Part shown: positions 1 through 6,060 of the stretch, in pieces
Layout of the letters: every line of letters begins with the position of its first letter
How positions within the stretch are numbered: the first letter of the stretch is position 1
NCBI GenBank assembly: GCA_964439745.1
Contig: CAYTQK010000133.1
Coordinates: forward strand, 1 to 8,857
Length of the DNA: 8,857 nucleotides
DNA from: CAYTQK01 sp964439745
GTDB lineage: Bacteria; Desulfobacterota; Desulfobacteria; Desulfobacterales; Desulfosudaceae
Reading direction: 5' to 3'
Made by a program: the position numbers and the translations under genes
Notes under the pieces: model-generated
Databases searched by the model: none
What the model was told of the DNA's origin: nothing
Seen by the model: only the letters and a program-made list of their open reading frames with translations

Positions 1-498
1 ATCGCCTCGGCGGTGACCAACCTGGACCTGCACGATATCGCCCGGGCGGCCCGGACCTATGGGGTGGCCGGGTTTTACGTGGTCACGCCGCTGGAAGATC
101 AGCAGCGCCTGGTGGAACGGATCGTGAACCACTGGACGGTGGGCGACGGCGCCCGGTACAACCCGAAACGGGCTGAAGCCATGGCCCTGATCCGGTTGGC
201 TGCAACACTGGAGGCGGCCCGCCAGGAAATCACCCGGTCCGCGGGCGAACCGGCGGTGGTCCTGACCTGCGCCCGCCCCGGCCGGGCGGACATGGGCTGG
301 GAAGAGTTGCGATTGATTCGCGACCACGGTCCTGTTATGCTGGTTTTCGGCACGGCCTGGGGCCTGGCCGAAGAAGTGCTGCGCCGGGAAGGGTACCCGG
401 TGCTGACGCCCATTGCGGGTGACAGTGATTATAATCATCTGTCGGTACGCTCGGCGGTGTCGATCTTGCTGGACAGACTGGCAGTAAATAGGATATAA
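1..498 (+). CDS. SAM-dependent RNA methyltransferase of the SPOUT type, 5' end missing
   Basis: The product is a predicted SAM-dependent RNA methyltransferase of the small family (Pfam Methyltrn_RNA_4, PF09936, from memory) often encoded between trmD and rplS in deltaproteobacteria; its RNA target is not known to me. The frame is open from base 1 and already reads IASAVTNLDLHDIARAARTYG, an internal family motif, so the GTG at 13 is unlikely to be the start and the gene begins left of the window. Visible are VVLTCARPG (about nt 253-279), FGTAWGLAEE (about 346-375) and GDSDYNHLSVRSA (418-456), which fit the SAM-binding trefoil-knot end of SPOUT enzymes. At least 165 residues are present. rplS follows after 46 nt on the same strand, and by family context trmD probably lies just upstream. 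Family call is firm; the substrate is open. Confidence 0.85.
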   Translation: MASAVTNLDLHDIARAARTYGVAGFYVVTPLEDQQRLVERIVNHWTVGDGARYNPKRAEAMALIRLAATLEAARQEITRSAGEPAVVLTCARPGRADMGWEELRLIRDHGPVMLVFGTAWGLAEEVLRREGYPVLTPIAGDSDYNHLSVRSAVSILLDRLAVNRI

Positions 499-520
499 CC
501 GTCATTTTCAAAACGACGGT
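498..520 (+). other. Short imperfect palindrome ahead of rplS
   Basis: CCGTC (499-503) pairs with GACGG (515-519), and TTTT pairs with AAAA inside it, with one A/C mismatch between the two blocks; A498 and T520 add an outer pair. The hairpin would sit between the methyltransferase stop codon and the rplS Shine-Dalgarno site. It could be an RNA processing site, a weak attenuator or a leader element for L19. There is no run of T after it, so it is not a classical terminator. Function is unproven. Confidence 0.35.
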
Positions 521-544
521 CAGGATTTATTCAGGAGGTTTATT

Positions 545-892
545 ATGAGAGCGTTACAGAGACTGGAAAACGAGCAGATCCGGCTCGATATCCCCGACTT
601 TTCCGCCGGCGACACCATCCGGGTGCACGTCAAGATCCGGGAAGGGGAAAAGGAGCGGATTCAGGTTTTTGAAGGCGTGGTCATCAAGCGGCACAACGGC
701 GGGACCAACGCCACCTTCACGGTCCGGAAGACATCCTTCGGGGTCGGCGTGGAACGAATTTTCCCGCTGCACTCGCCTTCCATCGACAAGATCGAGGTTA
801 TGAAAAAGGGACGCGTCCGGCGTTCCCGGATTTACTATTTCCGGAACCTGCGCGGCAAGGCGGCCAAGATACCGGAAGACCGCAGCCGGTAA
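545..892 (+). CDS. rplS: 50S ribosomal protein L19
   Basis: L19 is a large-subunit ribosomal protein located near the 30S-50S interface. The 115-residue product has the same length as the E. coli protein and shows the family blocks RIQVFEGVVI (residues 38-47), RKTSFGVGVERIFPLHSP (61-78) and RVRRSRIYYFRNLRGKAA (90-107). The start is well supported: a full AGGAGGT at 533-539 sits 5 nt before the ATG. It lies between the RNA methyltransferase gene and rnhB, as in many proteobacterial trmD-rplS operons, and is probably co-transcribed with them. A small palindrome at 498-520 may fold in its leader. Nothing is odd in the protein. Confidence 0.98.
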   Translation: MRALQRLENEQIRLDIPDFSAGDTIRVHVKIREGEKERIQVFEGVVIKRHNGGTNATFTVRKTSFGVGVERIFPLHSPSIDKIEVMKKGRVRRSRIYYFRNLRGKAAKIPEDRSR

Positions 893-930
893 ATTTCCGG
901 GCCGACGTCCTCTGCGGTGGTTGTTGGCGT

Positions 931-1518
931 ATGCGAATCCATGAAACCAGAGCGATGCAGGCGGGCTTTCCGATGGTGGCCGGTGTGGACGAGGCCGGCC
1001 GGGGACCGCTGGCCGGCCCGGTGGTGGCCGCGGCGGTGGTCTGGCCCTCTGCCTATGCCAATCCGTTGATCGCGGATTCCAAGAAGCTCACCCCGAAAAA
1101 ACGGGCCGATCTGTACCGCGAGATTTACCGGGAAGCGCTCACGGTCGGCATCGGCATTGTTGATCCGCTGGAGATCGACCGGATCAATATTCTGCAGGCT
1201 TCCCTGCTGGCCATGCGCATGGCGGTGGACAACCTCAGCCCCCGGCCGGACTGTCTGCTGGTGGACGGCCGCAATGCCATATCCTGGCCCGGCCATCAGG
1301 AAACCATTGTCAAGGGCGACAGTTCCAGCATCTCCATCGCGGCCGCTTCCATCGTCGCCAAGGTTACCCGGGACCGGCTGATGGAACGTTACAGCCTGGA
1401 ATATCCCGATTTCGGGTTTGCCTCCCACAAGGGATATCCCACCCGGGCGCATCGCGAGGCGGTGCTGCGATTGGGGCCGACCCCCATTCACCGGGCCAGT
1501 TTCACGGTCCGGCCGTAA
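931..1518 (+). CDS. rnhB: Ribonuclease HII
   Basis: RNase HII is a cytoplasmic enzyme that cuts the RNA strand of RNA-DNA hybrids and nicks DNA 5' to single misincorporated ribonucleotides, starting ribonucleotide excision repair. The 195-residue product carries the N-terminal VAGVDEAGRGPLAGPV block with acidic D20 and E21 and the GRG loop (23-25). The other two metal-binding aspartates are D112 (in LLVDG) and D130 (in KGD), 18 residues apart as in characterised family members. SIAAASIVAKVTRD follows (134-148), and HKGYPT (166-171) contains Y169, the probable tyrosine that senses the 2'-OH. The ATG at 931 gives a normal length but lacks a clear Shine-Dalgarno site; the ATG at 955 is a possible alternative start. 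The gene follows rplS by 38 nt and precedes yraN, a common order. Confidence 0.96.
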   Translation: MRIHETRAMQAGFPMVAGVDEAGRGPLAGPVVAAAVVWPSAYANPLIADSKKLTPKKRADLYREIYREALTVGIGIVDPLEIDRINILQASLLAMRMAVDNLSPRPDCLLVDGRNAISWPGHQETIVKGDSSSISIAAASIVAKVTRDRLMERYSLEYPDFGFASHKGYPTRAHREAVLRLGPTPIHRASFTVRP

Positions 1519-1561
1519 AGCGCCTGGCCGGACAAACAACCAGGGACGGGTCAGGTGCCAT

Positions 1562-1915
1562 ATGCTAAACAGGTTCCAGCGGTACGGCAAAGATAGCGAA
1601 TCACGCGCCGCCGCTTACCTGCAAAAGCAGGGCTACACCATTGTCCGCCGTAATTTCCGCGCCCCCTGCGGCGAAATCGATATCATCGCCCGGGACGGGG
1701 CGACCCTGGTTTTCGTGGAAGTCAAAGCCCGCCGCAGCGACCGGTACGGCGGGGCCAAGGCCAGTCTCACCCCGGCCAAAATATCAAAAATCACGCGCAC
1801 CGCGCAGTACTACCTCAAGGAAACCCGGCAGGCCGATACCAAGGTCCGGTTCGATGTCGTCTTCATCGAAAACAAGCTGGTCGACCTGTATAAGAATGCC
1901 TTTGAGGCCGGATGA
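1562..1915 (+). CDS. yraN: YraN family protein (UPF0102), predicted nuclease fold
   Basis: This is a small conserved protein of the YraN/UPF0102 family, which has a restriction-endonuclease-like (PD-(D/E)XK) fold; its biological role is poorly defined. From the ATG at 1562 the product is 117 residues, typical for the family. It shows AAAYLQKQGYTIVRRNFR (16-33), GEIDIIARD (37-45) and LVFVEVKARR (49-58), then RFDVVFI near the C-terminus (96-102). D40, E53 and K55 match the nuclease-fold core. The frame stays open upstream to an ATG at 1418 inside rnhB, but that start would add 48 residues absent from the family, so 1562 is preferred; TCAGGT lies just before it. It begins 43 nt after rnhB, with which it is often linked, and ends 18 nt before the next gene. 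Confidence 0.93.
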   Translation: MLNRFQRYGKDSESRAAAYLQKQGYTIVRRNFRAPCGEIDIIARDGATLVFVEVKARRSDRYGGAKASLTPAKISKITRTAQYYLKETRQADTKVRFDVVFIENKLVDLYKNAFEAG

Positions 1916-1933
1916 CCGGCGTAAGGAGGGGTT

Positions 1934-3040
1934 ATGCAAAGCACGGTATATTTTGTAGATCTTTCGGCCAGTTTCAAGGAAAACCTGGTGGGCAAGCTGG
2001 GGCGGCTGATTGAGACCGCCGGGATCGGTGACATCATTGAGAAACGGGACCTGGCGGCGGTCAAGCTGCATTTCGGCGAACTGGGCAATACCGCCTATAT
2101 CCGGCCGGTTTTTCTGCGGAAAGTGGTGGATGTGCTCAGGGGCCTGGGGGCGCTGCCCTTTCTGACCGATGCCAACACCCTCTATGCCGGTTCCCGGAGC
2201 GATGCCGTGCATCACCTGGAAACCGCCATTCATAACGGGTTCGCCTATTCGGTGGTGGGAGCGCCCCTGGTTATTGCCGACGGGCTGCGGGGCCGCAGTG
2301 AAGTGGCCGTATCCATCAACCGGAAGCGGTTTGAGACGGTCTACGTGGCCGCGGAAATCGCCCGGGCCGACGCCCTTATTTCGGTGGCCCATTTCAAGGG
2401 CCATGAGCTGTCCGGGTTCGGCGGGGCCATCAAGAACGTGGGCATGGGATCGGCTTCCCGGCGGGGCAAGCTGGCCCAGCACTCCACCGTTTCCCCCCAG
2501 GTGAAAACCAAAAAATGCATCGGCTGCGGCGACTGCGCCGCCCACTGCCCGGTGGAGGCCATTTCCCTGGTGGAGGAAAAGGCGGTTATCGACACCGACA
2601 CCTGCATCGGCTGCGGGGAGTGCATCGTGGTCTGTCCCAGCAATGCCGTGCAGATCAAGTGGGACCAGTCGGTTCCGGTCTTCCTGGAAAACATGGTGGA
2701 ATATACCGAGGGTGTTCTAAAGGGAAAGGAAGGCAAAACCTTGTACGTCAATTTCATCACCGACGTGGCCCCGGCCTGTGACTGCGTGCCCTACAATGAT
2801 TCGCCGGTGGTGCGGGATATCGGTATCCTGGCTTCCAGGGATCCGGTGGCCATTGATCAGGCCTGCATGGACATGATCAACCAGGAGGCCGCCCTGCCCG
2901 GGTCCTGTCTCAAGGAAAACCGGGAAGCCGGCGGCGACAAGATCAGGGGGCTGTACCCCTATATTGACTGGGAAATCCAGCTGGCCTATGCCGAGGAACT
3001 CGGCCTGGGCAGCCGGCAGTATCAGCTGGAAAAAATCTGA
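1934..3040 (+). CDS. DUF362 domain protein with two 4Fe-4S clusters
   Basis: This is a predicted cytoplasmic iron-sulfur protein of the DUF362 family, whose substrate and role are not established. The 368-residue product has an N-terminal DUF362 part (VKLHFGE at 43-49, SVAHFKGHELSGFGGAIKN at 150-168), then a bacterial-type ferredoxin insert with two CxxCxxCxxxC motifs (C195, C198, C201, C205 and C224, C227, C230, C234, each followed by Pro). The DUF362 part resumes with ACDCVPYNDSP (281-291) and DIGILASRDPVAIDQA (295-310). C282 and C284 in that stretch could be further ligands. No signal peptide is visible. A strong AAGGAGG (1923-1929) precedes the ATG. It is the last gene of the rplS block, followed by a terminator at 3081-3103. 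An electron-transfer or metal-handling role is inference only; its operon mates suggest nothing specific. Confidence 0.93.
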   Translation: MQSTVYFVDLSASFKENLVGKLGRLIETAGIGDIIEKRDLAAVKLHFGELGNTAYIRPVFLRKVVDVLRGLGALPFLTDANTLYAGSRSDAVHHLETAIHNGFAYSVVGAPLVIADGLRGRSEVAVSINRKRFETVYVAAEIARADALISVAHFKGHELSGFGGAIKNVGMGSASRRGKLAQHSTVSPQVKTKKCIGCGDCAAHCPVEAISLVEEKAVIDTDTCIGCGECIVVCPSNAVQIKWDQSVPVFLENMVEYTEGVLKGKEGKTLYVNFITDVAPACDCVPYNDSPVVRDIGILASRDPVAIDQACMDMINQEAALPGSCLKENREAGGDKIRGLYPYIDWEIQLAYAEELGLGSRQYQLEKI

Positions 3041-3080
3041 GGCGCTGTTTTTCGCGGCCGGGCCCGCCCGCCGGGTCGCC

Positions 3081-3103
3081 AAACCGCTTTTTTTGCGGTT
3101 TTT
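3081..3103 (+). terminator. Rho-independent terminator of the rplS block
   Basis: AAACCGC (3081-3087) and GCGGTTT (3095-3101) form a perfect 7-bp stem around a loop of seven T, and the T-run continues to 3103. It lies 41 nt after the DUF362 stop codon and just before the tRNA promoter. An outer GC-rich inverted repeat (3067-3074 with 3112-3119) brackets it and may strengthen or compete with the hairpin. Confidence 0.75.
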
Positions 3104-3105
3104 CC

Positions 3106-3138
3106 TTGACACCGGCGGGCCGGCTGTTTCATTATAAC
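3106..3138 (+). promoter_or_regulatory. Probable sigma-70 type promoter of the tRNA gene
   Basis: A perfect TTGACA at 3106-3111 is followed by an AT-rich stretch, CATTATAAC. Read as -10, CATTAT (3130-3135) gives an 18-bp spacer with 4 of 6 matches; TATAAC (3133-3138) matches better but is 21 bp away. Transcription would start roughly 30 nt before the mature tRNA. Placed right after the terminator, it would make the tRNA an independent unit. Confidence 0.55.
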
Positions 3139-3174
3139 ATCCAATCGCGGCTTGTCCCGCTCCTGCGGCAATCC

Positions 3175-3251
3175 GGGCGCGTAGCTCAGCTGGCTAGAGC
3201 GCTACCCCGACACGGTAGAAGTCACTGGTTCAAGTCCAGTCGCGCCCACCA
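3175..3251 (+). tRNA. tRNA-Val, anticodon GAC, with unusual C33
   Basis: The 77-nt gene folds into a complete cloverleaf with encoded CCA. The acceptor stem GGGCGCG pairs perfectly with CGCGCCC (3241-3247). The D stem is GCTC/GAGC (3184-3187, 3197-3200), the anticodon stem CTACC/GGTAG (3202-3206, 3214-3218), and the T arm ACTGG-TTCAAGT-CCAGT (3224-3240). The discriminator base is A3248 and CCA is at 3249-3251. The anticodon loop (3207-3213) reads CCGACAC, giving GAC at 34-36 and A37. A35, C36 and A73 agree with valine identity, so the RNA should read GUC and GUU codons. The odd point is position 33, which is C (3208) instead of the near-universal U; 32 and 38 are also C. A sequencing error, a non-functional copy or a genuine variant are all possible. 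I see no clear terminator in the 74 nt after it. Confidence 0.88.
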
Positions 3252-3325
3252 TTCCACTAAACCGTATCTCTCCCGGTGTTCGAAATTTTATCTTTTCGTA
3301 GCAAGGCAAGGTGTGAAGTATCTGC

Positions 3326-3676
3326 TCAGGCTCTCTGCGAGAGGATATTCTTGACGCCCAGCCCCAGCAGGATCAGGCCGATGGCGGCCATCAGGATGGG
3401 CGGGACGATGTCGTGGGTTCCGCGCAGGGATTTGGTGATGTATATTTCATGGGTCTGGATATAGTACAGCCAGAAGGTGCCGCCGCCGGCGGCCAGCGCC
3501 CCCAGGATCAGCATGGTGCGGCTTTTAAGCCGGTTAAGGCGGGTCTGTTTTTCCTGTTCATCCGTGATTTTTTCATAGCGCTGCGCCAGTTGGTCGTAGA
3601 TAATATAAGCAGCCACGAGAATGATAATGGTCAGGCTGGTCACCGTTACCCAGACATGAAAATAAAGATCCGCCAT
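3326..3676 (-). CDS. Small hypothetical protein with three predicted membrane segments
   Basis: I do not recognise this 116-residue protein. Hydrophobic stretches at about residues 6-27, 53-72 and 89-109 suggest three membrane helices. A charged, helix-prone loop rich in Glu, Lys, Arg and Gln (about 28-52) joins the first two. The second helix carries GALAAGGG (59-66), and the loop before the third is mixed polar (73-88). There is no cleavable signal peptide and no cysteine. The reading is supported by a good Shine-Dalgarno site (AGGAGG on the - strand, 3685-3690) 8 nt before the ATG, and by a plausible promoter at 3766-3795. It stands alone, divergent from prmA and converging on the tRNA. 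An inner-membrane location is likely; no function can be given. Confidence 0.75.
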   Translation of the reverse strand: MADLYFHVWVTVTSLTIIILVAAYIIYDQLAQRYEKITDEQEKQTRLNRLKSRTMLILGALAAGGGTFWLYYIQTHEIYITKSLRGTHDIVPPILMAAIGLILLGLGVKNILSQRA

Positions 3677-3765
3677 ATCCGGCCCCTCCTCAATAATGCT
3701 TATGCTGGTTATCTGTGTTGCCAGAACGGTCGGGCAGACAATTCCTGAGCCCGATATATTAATTT

Positions 3766-3795
3766 ACTATACCGCAGGATGACTTGACAGTTCAA
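3766..3795 (-). promoter_or_regulatory. Candidate promoter for the small membrane protein gene
   Basis: On the - strand TTGAAC (3790-3795, 4 of 6 matches to -35) is followed after 18 bp by TATAGT (3766-3771, 5 of 6 matches to -10). Transcription from it would give a leader of about 80-90 nt before the ATG at 3676. The - strand TTGAAC overlaps a + strand TTGACA at 3784-3789, but no good -10 follows that one, so the prmA promoter is not identified. Confidence 0.4.
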
Positions 3796-3897
3796 TCGAT
3801 AATTTGTCCGGCCGGCAGTAATCTCGTCCCACAACTGCCATGGGGAACAGAATGACAGCAGCCATGCCATTCAGCCCGGCGAAAAGGAGAAATAACC

Positions 3898-4845
3898 ATG
3901 AGTACGGAAGAACGTTTTTCGGCAAAATGGCTGGCCGCCACCATTGAATACACGGCCGATGCGGGCCTGGCCGATGATGCCGTGGATATCGTGGCCGACC
4001 TGTTTTACCGGCAGGGACTAAAGGGCGTGGTCATTGACGACACCGCCGGGGGCAGGGAGACGGGAACACTTTCCGGGCGGGTCACCGGTTATTTTTCCAA
4101 GGACGCCGCCGCTGCCGATCAACTGGCCCAATTGCGCCGGATGGCTGCCGGACTGGCCGGCCGGGGATTTGCTGCCGCCGCGGTCAGCGTGGCTGAACTG
4201 GATGAACAGGACTGGGCCCATTTCTGGAAAGACCATTTTTATCCCTGCCAGATCGGGCGTCGACTGGTGGTCAAACCGACCTGGCGGGAGTATGATCCGG
4301 CCGGCGACGATATCGTCATCAAGCTCGACCCGGGCATGGCCTTTGGGACGGGGACCCATGCCACCACGGCCATGTGCCTGCGGCTGCTCGAATCCCGGCT
4401 GCGGCCGGGCGACCGGTTTCTGGACATCGGTACCGGCTCCGGCATTCTGCTGATCGCCGCCCATAAGCTGGGAGCGGCCGAAATACGGGGGGTGGACAAT
4501 GATCCGGTGGCCGTGAAAGTCGCCCGGGATAATCTGCGCTTGAACGGCATTCCCCAGGCCGATGCCCGCGTCAATACCGCTGATCTGACCACTGGCGTGG
4601 AGGGGTGCTTTGACCTGGTGGCCGCCAATATCCAGACGGAAACCATTCTTGACCTGATCCCCGGGGTGGGGCGGGTCCTGGCACCCGGCGGGCGGTTCCT
4701 CTGTTCCGGAATCATTGCTGCCAAAGCCGACCAGGTGCTGTCAGCCTTGGGAAAATATGGATATACCTGCCGAAAACAAATGGAGGAAGACACCTGGGTT
4801 TGCCTGGCGGCAGAAAGATCACGGCCTGCCGCCGACTCCTCATGA
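3898..4845 (+). CDS. prmA: Ribosomal protein L11 methyltransferase
   Basis: PrmA is a cytoplasmic SAM-dependent enzyme that trimethylates amino groups of ribosomal protein L11. The 315-residue product has the expected two parts: an N-terminal L11-recognition domain (about 1-110, ending in DEQDWAHFWKDHF at 102-114) and a Rossmann-type methyltransferase domain. The latter shows DPGMAFGTGTHATT (144-157), the SAM-binding DIGTGSGIL (176-184), the acidic VDNDP loop (199-203) and VAANIQTETI (241-250) at the catalytic-motif position. AAGGAG at 3884-3889 supports the ATG at 3898. The length is near the family norm, with a short extra polar tail after residue 306. The 221 nt upstream are shared with the divergent membrane-protein gene. 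The stop codon overlaps the end of the convergent deacetylase gene by 6 nt. Confidence 0.96.
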   Translation: MSTEERFSAKWLAATIEYTADAGLADDAVDIVADLFYRQGLKGVVIDDTAGGRETGTLSGRVTGYFSKDAAAADQLAQLRRMAAGLAGRGFAAAAVSVAELDEQDWAHFWKDHFYPCQIGRRLVVKPTWREYDPAGDDIVIKLDPGMAFGTGTHATTAMCLRLLESRLRPGDRFLDIGTGSGILLIAAHKLGAAEIRGVDNDPVAVKVARDNLRLNGIPQADARVNTADLTTGVEGCFDLVAANIQTETILDLIPGVGRVLAPGGRFLCSGIIAAKADQVLSALGKYGYTCRKQMEEDTWVCLAAERSRPAADSS

Positions 4846-5787
4846 ATCGACCAGGTGGACCAATTGTGAGGCCGGGACCAGCCGGGCCCGTTGATTGATT
4901 CGGGGTAGCATCTCCTGCAGCACCCGGCAGGTTTCTTCGTGGGGATGACCGATGCCGATGGCGCAGCCCCGATGTTCGGCCGTGCGCAGCAGTATATTCA
5001 CCTGTCGGCGGATGTATGTTTCGCTCAGGGAGTTGTCCAGGAAAACATCCCGCCGCGCAAAAGGCACCTGCAGCAGCCTGGCCGCGGAACGGCACAGGGA
5101 GCTGCCGGTGGTCTGGCTGTCGATGAAAAAGAGGTGCTCTTTTTTCAGAATGGAAAAAATCTGGTACAGGCGGCTGGAATCGGCAGTCAAGCGGGAGCCC
5201 ATGTGGTTGTTGACGCCGGCGATATGGGGCACGTCGGCCAGGTTTTTTTTCAGCTGGCCGATGAGCTGGTCCGGAGACATGCTGGTTAAAAGAACGCCCG
5301 CTCCGGGATTGATGTGCGGGTATTCCAACGGTTCCATGGGCAGGTGCAGCATGATCTCCCGGCCCCGGCCGTGAGCCGCCGCTGCAATCCGTTTGTTCTG
5401 GGGGCTGAAGGGCAGGATGGCAAAGGTCAGCGGTGCGTCCAGTTCAAGAAACTGCCGGGCGATATGGCGGTCATATCCCAGATCGTCGATGATGATGGCG
5501 ATCCGGGGAGGTGTTGCCGCCGGTTCGGCCACCGGCGGCGGGATGTCTTTTTTTTCTTTGGGGTAAATTTCAAAAAGCGGGCGCTGGGAGTGTTTTCCGA
5601 TGGCTGGTGGTTTTTCTTCCGGGCCCGGCTGATCAGGCGAAAACAGGAACAGGGCTACCAGGCCGGCGGCGGCCACCAGCGCCATCAGAATTATCGCACC
5701 GGCCAGTATGCGCGGTAAATGTCGAATCAGCGATTGTTTCGCGCCGGTTCGCTTATCGGAACTGGGGTACTTCTTTTTTTTTGCCAT
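4840..5787 (-). CDS. Divergent polysaccharide deacetylase family protein (YibQ-like), membrane-anchored
   Basis: This protein belongs to the divergent polysaccharide deacetylase family (DUF610, E. coli YibQ relatives), which has a NodB-like fold and is presumed to act on envelope glycans; the substrate is not known. The 315-residue product starts with a Lys/Arg-rich segment (1-26), one membrane helix (about 28-49) and a Pro/Glu-rich linker (50-94), so the domain probably faces the periplasm. Domain motifs are RIAIIIDDLGYD (95-106), HLPMEP (148-153), GVNNHMGSRLT (191-201), FFIDSQTT (220-227), VFLDN (248-252) and AIGIGHPH (276-283). The paired Asp and the later His residues fit a metal-site arrangement. 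The ATG at 5787 has only a weak ribosome site, but no better start keeps the helix. It lies 273 nt downstream of ctpA and ends tail to tail with prmA. Confidence 0.9.
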   Translation of the reverse strand: MAKKKKYPSSDKRTGAKQSLIRHLPRILAGAIILMALVAAAGLVALFLFSPDQPGPEEKPPAIGKHSQRPLFEIYPKEKKDIPPPVAEPAATPPRIAIIIDDLGYDRHIARQFLELDAPLTFAILPFSPQNKRIAAAAHGRGREIMLHLPMEPLEYPHINPGAGVLLTSMSPDQLIGQLKKNLADVPHIAGVNNHMGSRLTADSSRLYQIFSILKKEHLFFIDSQTTGSSLCRSAARLLQVPFARRDVFLDNSLSETYIRRQVNILLRTAEHRGCAIGIGHPHEETCRVLQEMLPRINQRARLVPASQLVHLVDS

Positions 5788-6060
5788 CAGGGCGTATCAA
5801 GCATCTTCGGTCGGCCATTTTCTGCCGGTATTATTTGACAAGCCTGTAAAAAGTCTTTTTTACAGGCAGTATTAAATTTTAAGCGATTAAGTATTTAAGT
5901 AAAATCAAAAACTTATATTTTTATTATTGGACGGGCATAACATTTTTTAAACTTTTTATGAAGCCATCATTATTTGATGATCTCGTAAATATTTCTGGAT
6001 ACTACCTGCCCCTCTTCGCCGGAATGACGAGATAAAGACCTTTACGAAACCAGCATTGTT
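5788..6060. repeat. AT-rich intergenic stretch with hairpin and repeat-like sequence
   Basis: This 273-nt gap separates ctpA from the downstream deacetylase gene and holds no convincing gene. Roughly 5868-5990 is markedly AT-rich against GC-rich neighbours. It contains an 11-bp perfect hairpin (5842-5867) and a small palindrome, CATCA/TGATG (5965-5979). It also has spaced inverted repeats: ATCTCGT (5980-5986) with ACGAGAT (6027-6033), and TCGTAAA (5983-5989) with TTTACGA (6041-6047). The - strand reading TCATTCCGG followed by TATCCAGAAAT resembles dispersed intergenic repeats I associate with deltaproteobacterial genomes; this is recollection, not a search. Confidence 0.45.
5842..5867. other. 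Strong 11-bp hairpin between ctpA and the deacetylase gene
   Basis: GCCTGTAAAAA (5842-5852) pairs perfectly with TTTTTACAGGC (5857-5867) around a 4-nt loop. Neither strand has a T-run directly after the stem, although the stem itself ends in A/T pairs at the loop. On the - strand it lies about 195 nt after ctpA and 55 nt before the deacetylase ATG. It could partly uncouple the two genes, stabilise an mRNA end or belong to a dispersed repeat. Confidence 0.6.

Noticed and set aside
1418..1561. An extended yraN start inside rnhB
   Set aside because: It would add 48 residues rich in Arg and Pro that the family lacks; the ATG at 1562 gives the usual length and starts the conserved part.
835..1590. 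A 251-codon open frame on the - strand across rnhB
   Set aside because: Opposite a clear RNase HII gene and parts of its neighbours; the Gly/His/Arg-rich product matches nothing I know.
1784..2545. A 253-codon open frame on the - strand over yraN and the DUF362 gene
   Set aside because: Both sense genes are well supported by motifs and ribosome sites; this is a shadow frame.
3175..3325. tRNA 3' end as an integration site for a mobile element
   Set aside because: No integrase gene, no direct repeat of the tRNA end and no foreign-looking genes appear next to it.
3784..3789. TTGACA on the + strand as a prmA promoter
   Set aside because: No acceptable -10 box follows at 15-19 bp. The AT-rich bases beside it are better explained as part of the divergent - strand promoter.
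5788..6060. CRISPR array or small gene in the AT-rich gap
   Set aside because: There are no regularly spaced direct repeats, and no frame here has a good start, ribosome site or recognisable product.
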